A stretch of DNA of 64,000 nt from Loktanella sp. Alg231-35 (lineage in GTDB: Bacteria; Pseudomonadota; Alphaproteobacteria; Rhodobacterales; Rhodobacteraceae): the NCBI RefSeq assembly GCF_900143545.1, contig NZ_FREV01000001.1, forward strand, positions 186,001 through 250,000, given 5' to 3'. This document shows positions 27,253 to 35,557 of the stretch, in pieces; the first letter of the stretch is position 1; each line of letters starts with the position of its first letter. Made by a program: the position numbers and the translations under genes. The notes below the pieces were generated by a model. That model saw only the letters and a list, made by a program, of their open reading frames with translations, was not told the origin of the DNA and searched no databases.

Positions 27253-27993
27253 TCAGTTTGAACAGACATGGCGGCTTAAACCGACGGCGTGCACTTGACC
27301 TCTGGATTTCAACCAGTTGCCCAAATCGTTTGCGCCACCCTGCCGGCCCGAAGCGAATTCCGGTTCAGCTTGACTTTGAAGCGCTTGATCGAAGCGTTCT
27401 TCACCCTCTCCACCCAAAGTTTCGACAAAAACATGCCGGATAAAGTCCAACGTGTGAACTTGCCCATCGGGCAGTGGTTGATTGAACTGATAATTCGCCA
27501 TATCGGCGACGCCAAAAACATAGCCGAGCGCAAAACTATCATGCTTGAGGCGTGCACATAGGCTCATGGGGTCGAGACCACACAACGGCAATTGCATGAA
27601 TATGATCTGCATAGCCGTATCGGTGCCGGGAAGTTCAGATGTGGCTTTGGAAGCATCCCGCGTCTTCATTGATTCCTCCATTTGCGCTGATGACAAACCT
27701 TCGTTGTAGCGTGAAATCTGTTCCAAGAAGCGATCTATGCTTTGCTCTTTGGGAAACTTCACTTTCAGCCTTTTGGCCCCCGCCGCAGCAGGTTCACATG
27801 ACGCTGTGGCCAGCTCTCGCAGAATCTCAGCCTCCGGCTCACTCGACCTTCGAAACCATGCTTCATAATTTGCGAAATTGGTTCCAACCTCAGTCAAAGC
27901 CGATTTGTAGATTTGTCTGTCGACTCCGATTTCGTCCGCTAGCCTATTCATGAATTTTGAGCTTTTGAACAGCCTTGCCCAGAATTTCAGCAT
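27253..27993 (-). CDS. Hypothetical protein of the island
   Basis: A 246-residue soluble protein that I do not recognise. ATG 27993 has GGAG 8 bp upstream (CAACGGAGTCAAT), so the longer frame from 28041 is not needed. The N-terminus is basic and aromatic (LKFWARLFKSSKFMNRLADE), the middle has MQIIFMQLPLCGLDPMSLCARLKHDSFALGYVFGVADMANYQF, which looks helical and conserved, and the C-terminus is polar. No signal peptide or membrane helix. It is divergent from the XRE gene 100 bp away, a layout common for regulator-target pairs, and converges with the SRAP gene. Confidence 0.65.
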   Translation of the reverse strand: MLKFWARLFKSSKFMNRLADEIGVDRQIYKSALTEVGTNFANYEAWFRRSSEPEAEILRELATASCEPAAAGAKRLKVKFPKEQSIDRFLEQISRYNEGLSSAQMEESMKTRDASKATSELPGTDTAMQIIFMQLPLCGLDPMSLCARLKHDSFALGYVFGVADMANYQFNQPLPDGQVHTLDFIRHVFVETLGGEGEERFDQALQSQAEPEFASGRQGGANDLGNWLKSRGQVHAVGLSRHVCSN

Positions 27994-28093
27994 ATTGACT
28001 CCGTTGCCTTGAACCCATGAGCGCCCGACAATCGATGACACCTATCACGAATGTATGCTATAACAGGTAGATTTAAAACCAACAGCGCCGACT

Positions 28094-28327
28094 TTGGCGT
28101 TTGTGAAGAGAACAACTAAAAGCCCCCTGCGAGATGTCTTCGCTAAGAATGTAAGGTTGGCTCGTGCAGAGTTGGGCCTATCTCAGGAGGGGCTGGCCCA
28201 CGAAGCTGGCGTGAATAGAACGTATCTGAGCGCAGTCGAGCGATCAGAACAAAACATATCCGTTGATAACATGCACAAAATCGCAACTGCACTTGGCAAA
28301 CCAGCGTGGTCTCTTCTAAAGCCATAG
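28094..28327 (+). CDS. XRE-family HTH regulator
   Basis: A 77-residue single-domain DNA-binding protein with the Cro/C1 helix-turn-helix: VRLARAELGLSQEGLAHEAGVNRTYLSAVERSEQNISVDNMHKIATALG. No effector domain. Start is uncertain: TTG 28094 or GTG 28103; neither has a strong ribosome site. It resembles controller proteins of mobile elements and restriction systems. It may regulate the divergent gene at 27993, itself, or the downstream polymerase-like gene (inference). Confidence 0.8.
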   Translation: MAFVKRTTKSPLRDVFAKNVRLARAELGLSQEGLAHEAGVNRTYLSAVERSEQNISVDNMHKIATALGKPAWSLLKP

Positions 28328-28771
28328 CTCCTCATTATGCCCGTCAGTGCTGAAATTTGCTCCTAGAAAACTTTGCAATCGACACTGCAAAACCCCTGCA
28401 CACAAGAGCAGTCACAACGAAATTGGTGTGACAAAACGTGTACCCATCTGAAATCGTTATGTTGTCCCTGTCATACTCAATGATGCAGCCTAAGGAGGAA
28501 ATGAGGGGTAGCCCCCAGGGGCATGGGGTTCGCCTTGTTTGTTCATCGTAATTCAACAGATTCTCGGAAAAAATTGAGCAATTGGAGCCGTTAACGACAC
28601 ACGTGGTGTCAGTGCAGACTCCACGCGCAAACCAAAACCGGGATTGAACGTATCGGATTTAGCCAATTTGAGCAGTTAAGCTATTGATTCTTTGTAGATA
28701 AACAGAACAAATCCATCAGCGTTCAAACTTGCACAATTGCTGTTTCGCAACGGTAGGTCTAGGTTTCTGAA
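28328..28771. other. 444-bp non-coding region upstream of the polymerase-like gene
   Basis: AT-rich sequence without a convincing gene. It holds a TAAGGAGG at 28491-28498 followed two bases later by ATG 28501 and a 16-codon frame ending at 28551, whose start region can fold (GGGGTAGCCCC at 28504-28514). This might be a leader peptide, but the ribosome-site spacing is too short to be persuasive. The rest presumably contains the promoter of the 509-residue gene. Confidence 0.4.
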
Positions 28772-30301
28772 ATGAAAAAAGAACCCGACGACTGGTATGA
28801 CACAGATCTTGGCGAGGCAGAAGGAATGGCGCTTCGTCACTCCAAGCGCCTAGACGTGCATACTTGGTCTGAGCACCCGGAAGTTAACGGGTTTGTTGAT
28901 GAGATTTATGCGCAGTTAAAGGTTTCTGGAAATGAGAATATCCGCAAGAAGCACCTTAAAGTAGTACTGCTTGATCTATACTTGAACTGGTCGAGTGACC
29001 CGACGCTAAGGACTTCATTTCCTCGAAGCCCGAACGAGTATGGCGCTAGTTCAATCTATAACGAACTTAATATCTCTCGCCTGACAATCGACGTTGTAGA
29101 TTGGCTCTCAGAGGCTCAACTAGTCGAGTTGAAGAACGGCTTCTTTAACAAGCAAACCGGAAAGGGCTTCTTGAGCAGGATGTGGCCAACAGACCGCCTG
29201 ATCAAGCATTTTGAGCAGGCTCGATTTAGTGCCTATGATCTGGGCTACCATCAAGATCGTTTGGTAATTGAGCTTAGAAACGAAGAGAAAGAGGCCATAG
29301 AATTTGAGGCATCAGGTGAGACGGACGCAATGTCGGCTGCGCTTAACGCCTACAACACTCTGTTAAACCGAACGTTCATTTTACTCCACTCGGCTGAGGG
29401 CAACATTGCAACGAACCAAGGTCCTATTGTTCTTGCCAAGCAGCAAGGCAAGTTTACCAGACGTGTTTTCAGCCGAAGCAGTTTTCAGCTAGGCGGGCGC
29501 TTTTATGGTGGGTGGTGGCAACGGTGTCCCAGCGAGTTGCGTGCAAACATCTTGATAGATGATAAAATCACTGCTGAAGTCGACTTTGGCAGCCTTCACC
29601 CCAATTTACTTTATGCACGGTTGGGGCTCGATATGTGGGAGGCTTTGTCTGTCGAGCCTTATCAGATAGAACCTGTTAGTTTTGAGTCCAACCCTTCGCA
29701 GCTTAGACTCCTAGCCAAACAGCTACTCCTAACGATGTTAAATGCGCCTGATATGAATTCAATTCCGGCAGCTTTTCGGCACAATCAGGGACCCGGGACG
29801 GAATGGAAGAAGTTGACCGATGAGGAGGTGTTTGAGGTCACTGACCAACTCATTGAGTTGCATGAACCAATCGCAGCAAGTTTTGGAAGTGATGTTGGAA
29901 TAGAGCTGCAATTCTTAGACTCCCAAATAGCGGCTGAGATCGTAGATTATTTCACTCTCTTGTCCGTTCCGGTTCTTGTCATTCATGACAGTTTCATCGT
30001 GCCTCAAGGATGGGAAGTTGAACTCGAATTGGTCATGGAGACTAGCTTCAAGAAAATTACAGGTACGGATTTTGCGTCCAAACTAAAGTACTCAAAGATG
30101 ACTTATGACGATGTGATGAACGAACTGGTGGATCGCTATAACGTTAGACATGGAGTGAACTCGGACGAAGAGGACGAAGCGGATATGGAAATATATAGAG
30201 TTGCTCATCCAGTTCGAACGGATTGGTATGCCAATGAACTTCAGTCATTCCGTGCATGGCAAATCACATTAGAGATCGAAGAGGAAGCAGAGCCTACTTA
30301 A
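28772..30301 (+). CDS. Palm-domain polymerase-like protein (family A/T7-RNAP type)
   Basis: A 509-residue protein whose C-terminal half carries the three motifs of superfamily-A polymerases. Motif A is AEVDFGSLHPNLLYARLG (268-285, Asp271), a motif-B-like helix is LRLLAKQLLLTMLNAPD (311-327, Arg312 and Lys316 spaced RxxxK), and motif C is VLVIHDSFIVP (401-411, Asp406), very like the HDSF of T7-type RNA polymerases and HDE of DNA polymerase I. GGRFYGGWWQ (241-250) precedes motif A. The N-terminal 200 residues are unassigned, with no visible 3'-5' exonuclease motifs. A related mobile-element/virus group was described as TV-Pol, proposed to combine primase and polymerase activity; membership here is my inference. 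Confidence 0.7.
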   Translation: MKKEPDDWYDTDLGEAEGMALRHSKRLDVHTWSEHPEVNGFVDEIYAQLKVSGNENIRKKHLKVVLLDLYLNWSSDPTLRTSFPRSPNEYGASSIYNELNISRLTIDVVDWLSEAQLVELKNGFFNKQTGKGFLSRMWPTDRLIKHFEQARFSAYDLGYHQDRLVIELRNEEKEAIEFEASGETDAMSAALNAYNTLLNRTFILLHSAEGNIATNQGPIVLAKQQGKFTRRVFSRSSFQLGGRFYGGWWQRCPSELRANILIDDKITAEVDFGSLHPNLLYARLGLDMWEALSVEPYQIEPVSFESNPSQLRLLAKQLLLTMLNAPDMNSIPAAFRHNQGPGTEWKKLTDEEVFEVTDQLIELHEPIAASFGSDVGIELQFLDSQIAAEIVDYFTLLSVPVLVIHDSFIVPQGWEVELELVMETSFKKITGTDFASKLKYSKMTYDDVMNELVDRYNVRHGVNSDEEDEADMEIYRVAHPVRTDWYANELQSFRAWQITLEIEEEAEPT

Positions 30302-30433
30302 TACATAGAGGTGGAGCACAGTTGAACCCTTTGACTAACAAACCAACCGTACTTCTCAGCAGAGACAATACTAATGACAACTACTAGAAGTGATATAATT
30401 AAGTTACTACGATAAATTAGGTAACATACATTA

Positions 30434-30752
30434 CTAATACATTTCTAGGCATGGAACATCATAGCTATGTAACCATAAGGAGAAGTTGGGCGGAAACCAG
30501 ACATTCATTGCGGCGAGCAGAGACGGCAGAGACGAACAAGTAGCGATTTCAAGAAAGCCCTGCCATCTCTCGAAAGCGGTCGTTAATGCCGAGTCTTCGA
30601 CTACATCAGACGCTTCTAGATCCCGAAGTGTCGACATTTGAAGCTATGATGTCTGCTCGCTTGTCCAGTGCTTCCAAAACCTTACCCGCTTGAACGGAGT
30701 CAAGAGCAAGCCAAACGCTGGAAATTTTCTTTTCAATCAAAAATTGGACCAT
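30434..30752 (-). pseudogene. Small two-frame gene downstream of the KAP gene
   Basis: Two overlapping frames look like one protein in two pieces. From ATG 30752, 48 codons run to TGA at 30606 (MVQFLIEKKISSVWLALDS... KRADIIASN). From ATG 30637, inside the first, a second frame of 67 residues (MSTLRDLEASDVVED...) runs to 30434. Joined at the overlap they give about 106 residues. It starts 34 bp after the KAP stop on the same strand, so it may be a third gene of that unit, frameshifted or made as two coupled peptides. No family recognised. Confidence 0.35.
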
Positions 30753-30785
30753 GTATAAGCATATTGCTCTAACAATTTGCCGGGG

Positions 30786-32420
30786 TCAGCCCGGAGCTTC
30801 CGGAACAAGTACAGAAGCGACACTGTCTAGAACGCTCCGATGGGATGGAATGTAGTGGGGCGCCAAGGCAATGAAGGCCCAAGCCCAAGGTTTGTAGTTC
30901 TCGCCTTTGGGGTTGAAGTAGCGATCCGAGGGTAAATCCAATAGCTCAAGTGCATTTTCACGCACTACCGCATTTCTTGTGCCGTCAATTTCGACGTGAT
31001 TTTTAAATTGGGGAAAGTCATTTTTATTCTTTGCTAATTGCGTTTCAGCTTCCTCGGGTGTGAGAAAACTGCGCGGCAAGTGGGCTTGATTAACTTTTGA
31101 TGGGCTTTCGTCTTTGAATGCCATGAAGACAAGTAAAGGCGCATCAAGAGGACGATCCGCGTAGCAGCGCAGCGCAATTTCGATCTTCAGCAGTATTCGC
31201 TTTGTCTTTCGCATTGAGAAGCCACACTCGACCGCGAGTATGCTCGCCAATTCCGCTGCTCGCTCCACTGAAAAAGCTTCTTCCTCGCCATACGGAATCT
31301 TCAATGGTAAATCACAGGCCAAGTCGTACACAGCGGTCTTGAACGTGTCCGGATTTGGATCAAGTTTCAGTCGGATATCGACGAACTTATCGAGGTATTT
31401 TTCGTCTTCCTTTGCGACTCCAAAGCGGTGTCTCGCTAGGTTCTCCAAGTAGTCCGCATTGATCATTAAGCAGAAAATGAAGCCGGACTGGCCGAAGATG
31501 AGTTTCGTCGCCTCCAAGAAGGAAATCGCATATTCTGGGTGGCAGCGATCAAGCTCGTCTATGATCACCACGACGCGCTTGTTTTCATCGCCTTCAACTA
31601 GTGCGGCCCGTAGAGCTTCAAGCTGTTCAGGAAGTTCAGTTTTTCGAACTCTTTCAGCGGCCATCTGCGAAACTATCAGTTGCCCTGCCACCTTCGACAT
31701 TTCACTACCAACGCCTTTGATGACGCCATCGAGCACATCGAAATTTTCTAGCTGGTCGATAGCGCTGTCGGTTATAGCGTCAAACACTTCGTCTGCGCCA
31801 GACTTAAGCATGGCGCGGGTGAGTGCGCGAGCGCCAATGGCCCCAACCTTCTTGGCGGATTCCAACGCCTTCTCGCCCTTGCCTTTTCCGCCTTTTGGTA
31901 GCGCATCCACAAGTGCGCCGAGCAGTGTAATGACGGGATCGCCAGAGTGATCAGATTGCTGCACGTCGACTTCAACGACAACTTCGCCAGCGCTTTTGAG
32001 ATGTCTTGCCCAAGCTTTGCGGAAGAAGGTCTTGCCGCGACCGAATCCGGCTTCGATTGAAATAACCTTTTCTGTCTCAATCGACTGGATCAGGTTCGTG
32101 AAGGCGTGGCCTATCTCTTTGTAGCCTAACCGATCGCTTTCCCAAGCCTCTTCCACTGATGCTGCGTTCTTCAAAACAAGTTCCCTCAATAATCCGTCAA
32201 GAACATAATTCCCTTTTATTAGAGCATGAGGCGCCGCCTGTTGAAATAGAATAAGGCCATTAATTGGCTGAAGGTCCGCAATTCCACTGATGGAAGTCTG
32301 TTTTGAGGGGCAGATATTTCCGGGGGCACTCATTCCCAACGCGAAGCGTGAAAGTCCGCTTAGGGCCGAATGCCAAAGATCATCGATCTGTTCATATGGC
32401 CTCAGGAAGTTCAAGCCCAT
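30786..32420 (-). CDS. KAP-family P-loop NTPase
   Basis: A 544-residue NTPase (from ATG 32420; TTG 32459 would add 13 residues). Walker A is IEAGFGRGKTFF (about 123-134), Walker B VVVIIDELDRCHPEYA (283-298), preceded by DRLGYKEIGHAFTNLIQSI, the typical KAP entry. The segment between the Walker motifs, where many KAP proteins carry membrane helices, is instead Gly/Lys/Ala-rich and looks soluble. KAP NTPases (named for Kidins220/ARMS and PifA) include phage-exclusion proteins. The start lies inside the 3' end of the HEPN-like gene (29-bp overlap), implying coupled translation and a functional pair. Confidence 0.85.
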   Translation of the reverse strand: MGLNFLRPYEQIDDLWHSALSGLSRFALGMSAPGNICPSKQTSISGIADLQPINGLILFQQAAPHALIKGNYVLDGLLRELVLKNAASVEEAWESDRLGYKEIGHAFTNLIQSIETEKVISIEAGFGRGKTFFRKAWARHLKSAGEVVVEVDVQQSDHSGDPVITLLGALVDALPKGGKGKGEKALESAKKVGAIGARALTRAMLKSGADEVFDAITDSAIDQLENFDVLDGVIKGVGSEMSKVAGQLIVSQMAAERVRKTELPEQLEALRAALVEGDENKRVVVIIDELDRCHPEYAISFLEATKLIFGQSGFIFCLMINADYLENLARHRFGVAKEDEKYLDKFVDIRLKLDPNPDTFKTAVYDLACDLPLKIPYGEEEAFSVERAAELASILAVECGFSMRKTKRILLKIEIALRCYADRPLDAPLLVFMAFKDESPSKVNQAHLPRSFLTPEEAETQLAKNKNDFPQFKNHVEIDGTRNAVVRENALELLDLPSDRYFNPKGENYKPWAWAFIALAPHYIPSHRSVLDSVASVLVPEAPG

Positions 32421-32925
32421 ACTCCGATCTCCACCAATTGCGGTTCTCGAAGTTATCAATCAATCGGCTGCCCATTTCCCCTTGCCTATGATTGGAGATC
32501 ATCCTGATGGCCGACGGGACTTTCGAGAGCCAGGCGAAATTTGCCTGTAGCTCCTGCCAGGTGATACTTTGCGTTTCATTGTTAAGTTCCCAAGTTAGGG
32601 TGGCAGGCTGATTGTTCTTGGTAGCTGAGAGCCCGACCAAACCATGGCAGACACCGTTCCGGACATCGAGCGGATGTTGAAGTTGACTTCGAAGCGTAAG
32701 GGCGAGCAATGTGCGCATCGGCGATGCGTTTTGTGCATTTCTTACGATAGCTTCCCAAGCCTTGAGAACAGCCGCAATGCCATACGCTGACTTAGGAAGT
32801 TGTCCCTCGTGAGCACTTGCGACTTCTTCACGCGCAGCTCTTTCGATGCTCGACCACAAAAACAAGAGAGACCCTAATGAAATTTTTGCCTGTTCGAAGG
32901 ACACATTCTCTTTGATCCGCTCCAA
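32392..32925 (-). CDS. HEPN-like RNxxxH protein paired with the KAP NTPase
   Basis: A 177-residue, mostly helical protein. LGSLLFLWSSIERAAREEVA (17-36) resembles the first long helix of HEPN domains and VRNGVCHGLVGL (88-99) contains the RNxxxH signature (Arg89, Asn90, His94) of HEPN ribonucleases such as those of Abi and toxin systems. The start is TTG 32925, supported by GGAGG 8 bp upstream; no other start fits as well. Overlap with the KAP gene suggests a two-protein unit: nuclease effector plus NTPase sensor or switch (inference). The motif match is by eye; no family search was possible. Confidence 0.65.
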   Translation of the reverse strand: MERIKENVSFEQAKISLGSLLFLWSSIERAAREEVASAHEGQLPKSAYGIAAVLKAWEAIVRNAQNASPMRTLLALTLRSQLQHPLDVRNGVCHGLVGLSATKNNQPATLTWELNNETQSITWQELQANFAWLSKVPSAIRMISNHRQGEMGSRLIDNFENRNWWRSEYGLELPEAI

Positions 32926-33271
32926 ATTCGGCCTCCGACTTCTATGCGTCTAATGCGCCCCAAATAGGCTGAGTTGGCTTGTCCTGAAATGTTGCACTGT
33001 GCACGAATGACCGCAATGTCAAAGGTGCACTGCAGCACCAACTCAGCTCGTGAAGGTCCGCAATGGGCCGTCCTTTCTGGGGTGGCATCATCCTAAAGGT
33101 GAGCATGCTGCGACCGATCTAATGGCGGCGATGAGCCCTAAGTGGATAATGCTGCACTAGACTGAAGTGTCGGCTTTGCTCGAAAAGATAACCGCAAAAA
33201 GCCTGCTAGCTTAGCCAATAAGTGCCGGTCCGTTGAGAACGCTCTGTTGAGTTAGCGCAGCGCCTGATACG
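32926..33271. promoter_or_regulatory. Divergent 346-bp region between HEPN-KAP and DUF1963 genes
   Basis: No gene is visible. GCTGAGTTGG (32968-32977) and CCAACTCAGC (33038-33047) form a perfect 10-bp inverted repeat 60 bp apart; between them lie further dyads, GTGCAC at 32999-33004 and GGTGC..GCACC at 33024-33039. This lies 43-122 bp upstream of the HEPN start codon, where a regulatory element or structured leader would sit. A degenerate repeat shared with 36198-36247 follows. Confidence 0.45.
33027..33075 (+). repeat. Degenerate two-copy element, copy 1
   Basis: GCACTGCAGCA at 33027-33037 and CAATGGGCCGTCCTT at 33061-33075 both recur at 36198 and 36233 with almost the same spacing (34 versus 35 bp between the block starts); GGTGG follows in both. 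The middle has diverged. It is probably a relic of one inserted sequence duplicated within the island. Confidence 0.55.
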
Positions 33272-35251
33272 TTGATTGAACAGGAAAGCAGGGCCTGCGA
33301 AACCGCGATAGAGCGGGCTAGCCAAACAGGTACCTTTGGATCGGGGCAACTGAATTTGGCCAGAATTTTACTTGACGTTATTGAACGCTTGAAAGCTCGG
33401 TTGAGGCAGCCGTTGGGCAGCGGCTTGGAACAAAAAAATATGGACAGTCAGTACCAAATCAAACACGCCGTGCGGATCGAAAAGATTGCTCCGTTGCCCG
33501 CTTCAGAGGCACCTGCTGGATATTACGGTGGCAAACCCATACTGCCTGACCACATCGCATGGCCATGTCATGAGGGAGAGCCGATGGTGTTTCTTGCGCG
33601 GCTTGATTGCAGCAAGATACCTGCACGCATTTGGGGTGGTGATGGTCCACGGACTGGGTGGTTGCTTTTCTTTCTGCCATATCGTTTTTCAGGCGCGTTT
33701 AAGGATTTGCGCTGCGCGGTTCTGCATGTCGACGGGTCTTGCACAGAAAGGTCAGTTGAAGTCCCTACGAGCCTAGTTGGAGATCTTGCTTGGGCGCGAT
33801 ATGAAAGCAAGAATTTCTTACCGGCAACAACAACACCTTTTCCAATCTGTCCAGTGAGGTTCCTGGAGATAGAGGAGACGGGCAAATTTGAGGGTACCAC
33901 AACTGGCAAAAACGCTTCGGTTGCTCCCGATCAAAAAGCCGACCTTGTTGATCGGACATATCCGATCACTTGGGATCTGTTTGAACATCTACTTGACACG
34001 CTGACGATCAATCTCGACGAGCGTTGTGCGCAATACAAGATGCAATGGAAACGACATTACAAGCAGATTAGGTCCATTCACGCCAAGCCACCGGAAGACA
34101 GGACATACGCAGACGAGCAGCGTTTAGCGATATGCAAGGACACACTTGCCGCACTAAGACTTAACTGGCCAAAGCTGCGCCCTGCGAAAGAGCACCTCGA
34201 TCAATTTCTTGAGTTATACAGGGCGCAGCGCACGTCCGGCATTGTGGAAGAGTCAATCTGGAGAGGATTCTTTCATGAGATTTCTAAGATAACCGTGCCT
34301 TCCCTTTACTGGGTCACCCAGCGCCGCAGCTACGAAAGGATTCAAAAAGAAACCTTCAAGTATGTAAGGGCCTTTGAGGCTCGACCGGGCAGTTATCTGG
34401 AGCTTTCAAAGAGGCTGACAGCAGTCATTGTCGCGGCCAGCAATGTTCTCAGAGGCAGCGCTGGCAAAGTATCAGTTGCAAAAGGCCACGAACAGACAGG
34501 CAAAAACTTCGAAAGAGCTGCGGAAGAGTACTCTGACAGAGACGATACAGATCCAGATGTTGCCGCGTATCTTGATGTAGGTCGCAAGATTCTAGAAGAA
34601 AATGGCGCAGAAATTGAAGCTGCCATCGCCGTTGCAAACGACTGCCATAAACGTGGGATGGAACTGAGAAATTCTCTCGAAGGGCGAGATGGATATCCCG
34701 AAAAGATTCCAGACGACGTCATTGAGCAGCTTGAACCACATTTGGAAGGGTTATTCGTTATCGAACGTAACTCTGAGAACGGGGTAGAGAGACTTGGAGC
34801 TTTAGAGAAGCTTGAATTCAGCAATAGCAGCCTTATCGGCAAAGAGGGATTCCACAATAGAGAGTGGAAGGCGAAACAGCATTTTGAGTTGCTCCGTCGG
34901 TATTCTGAAGCACCAGATACGCTTCCCCATGCAACACGCAGCTATCAGGAAGGGCTCTACCTGCGGGCCGCCAACAAACACCACGACGGTCTTGGCGGAC
35001 TTCCGCGTTGGGATTGGTCCGACATAAGTTGGTTTTTGTCCTACGATAGTGCTTTAGAAGAAGAGAGTAAGCCGTATGTTACAAGGGCCAACCCACCTTT
35101 CGACAAAGACAACGCCGTATTGCTCCAGCTATTTTCGAGTGACCTACCGGGATGGATGTTCGGGGATGTAAGCCATATCGTTTTTATCATTCCGCAAGCC
35201 AACCTTGCGCGGTGCGATTTTTCGGCTGTTGTACCGATTGTTGGCGGCTGA
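33272..35251 (+). CDS. DUF1963/YwqG-like protein split by a large insertion
   Basis: A 659-residue protein. After a leader, residues ~57-200 match the first half of DUF1963: YYGGKPILPDHIAWPCHEGEPMVFLARLDCSKIP and GWLLFFLPY. The second half appears only at ~565-659 (GGLPRWDWSD, AVLLQLFSSDLPGWMFGDVSHIVFIIPQANLARCDFS). Between them lie about 360 residues, mostly helical and charged, with no family I recognise. The start is uncertain: TTG 33272 opens the frame and its first 56 residues look protein-like, but ATG 33440 sits right before the domain. DUF1963 function is unknown; it occurs near contact-dependent and mobile-element genes. Confidence 0.72.
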   Translation: MIEQESRACETAIERASQTGTFGSGQLNLARILLDVIERLKARLRQPLGSGLEQKNMDSQYQIKHAVRIEKIAPLPASEAPAGYYGGKPILPDHIAWPCHEGEPMVFLARLDCSKIPARIWGGDGPRTGWLLFFLPYRFSGAFKDLRCAVLHVDGSCTERSVEVPTSLVGDLAWARYESKNFLPATTTPFPICPVRFLEIEETGKFEGTTTGKNASVAPDQKADLVDRTYPITWDLFEHLLDTLTINLDERCAQYKMQWKRHYKQIRSIHAKPPEDRTYADEQRLAICKDTLAALRLNWPKLRPAKEHLDQFLELYRAQRTSGIVEESIWRGFFHEISKITVPSLYWVTQRRSYERIQKETFKYVRAFEARPGSYLELSKRLTAVIVAASNVLRGSAGKVSVAKGHEQTGKNFERAAEEYSDRDDTDPDVAAYLDVGRKILEENGAEIEAAIAVANDCHKRGMELRNSLEGRDGYPEKIPDDVIEQLEPHLEGLFVIERNSENGVERLGALEKLEFSNSSLIGKEGFHNREWKAKQHFELLRRYSEAPDTLPHATRSYQEGLYLRAANKHHDGLGGLPRWDWSDISWFLSYDSALEEESKPYVTRANPPFDKDNAVLLQLFSSDLPGWMFGDVSHIVFIIPQANLARCDFSAVVPIVGG

Positions 35252-35557
35252 GGGGGTCTAGTTCGTCGATAGTGCGATTGAACGGTCCTGGCACTATTGC
35301 GCGTCACGCCCCAAAGATCGGATTTCCCGCCTGCAAAGAGATTTGTAAGCGATACAATGGGTTTCACACATTGCTAACGCGCCAACTGAAAGCGGCCATT
35401 GCTGCAACTGGAGTAAAGGTCGGCTTTGTCCGCAACCCAGTCATCTGGGCCCTTATTTTGCTGCAGGGGGAATAAACGACGGCTTGGATCGCCGCGCCGC
35501 AGCACATTTCAGTGTAGTTCGCCGGACGGTCATCGGGAACTTCAACCTGACATGAAT
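35252..35557. other. 306-bp non-coding stretch
   Basis: Between the DUF1963 gene and the convergent lipoprotein gene. I see no gene. A small hairpin CCCAG-TCAT-CTGGG (35445-35458) followed by CCCTTATTTTG could end transcripts from the left but lies 190 bp after the stop. The remainder looks like decayed intergenic sequence. Confidence 0.4.

Noticed and set aside
27253..28327. Classic toxin-antitoxin pair
   Set aside because: The genes are divergent rather than co-directional and the larger protein shows no known toxin motif; regulator-cargo pair is the more cautious reading.
28501..28551. 16-codon leader peptide with a perfect Shine-Dalgarno upstream of the polymerase-like gene
   Set aside because: The ribosome site is only two bases from the ATG and there is no regulatory hallmark such as codon runs; noted only within the intergenic entry.
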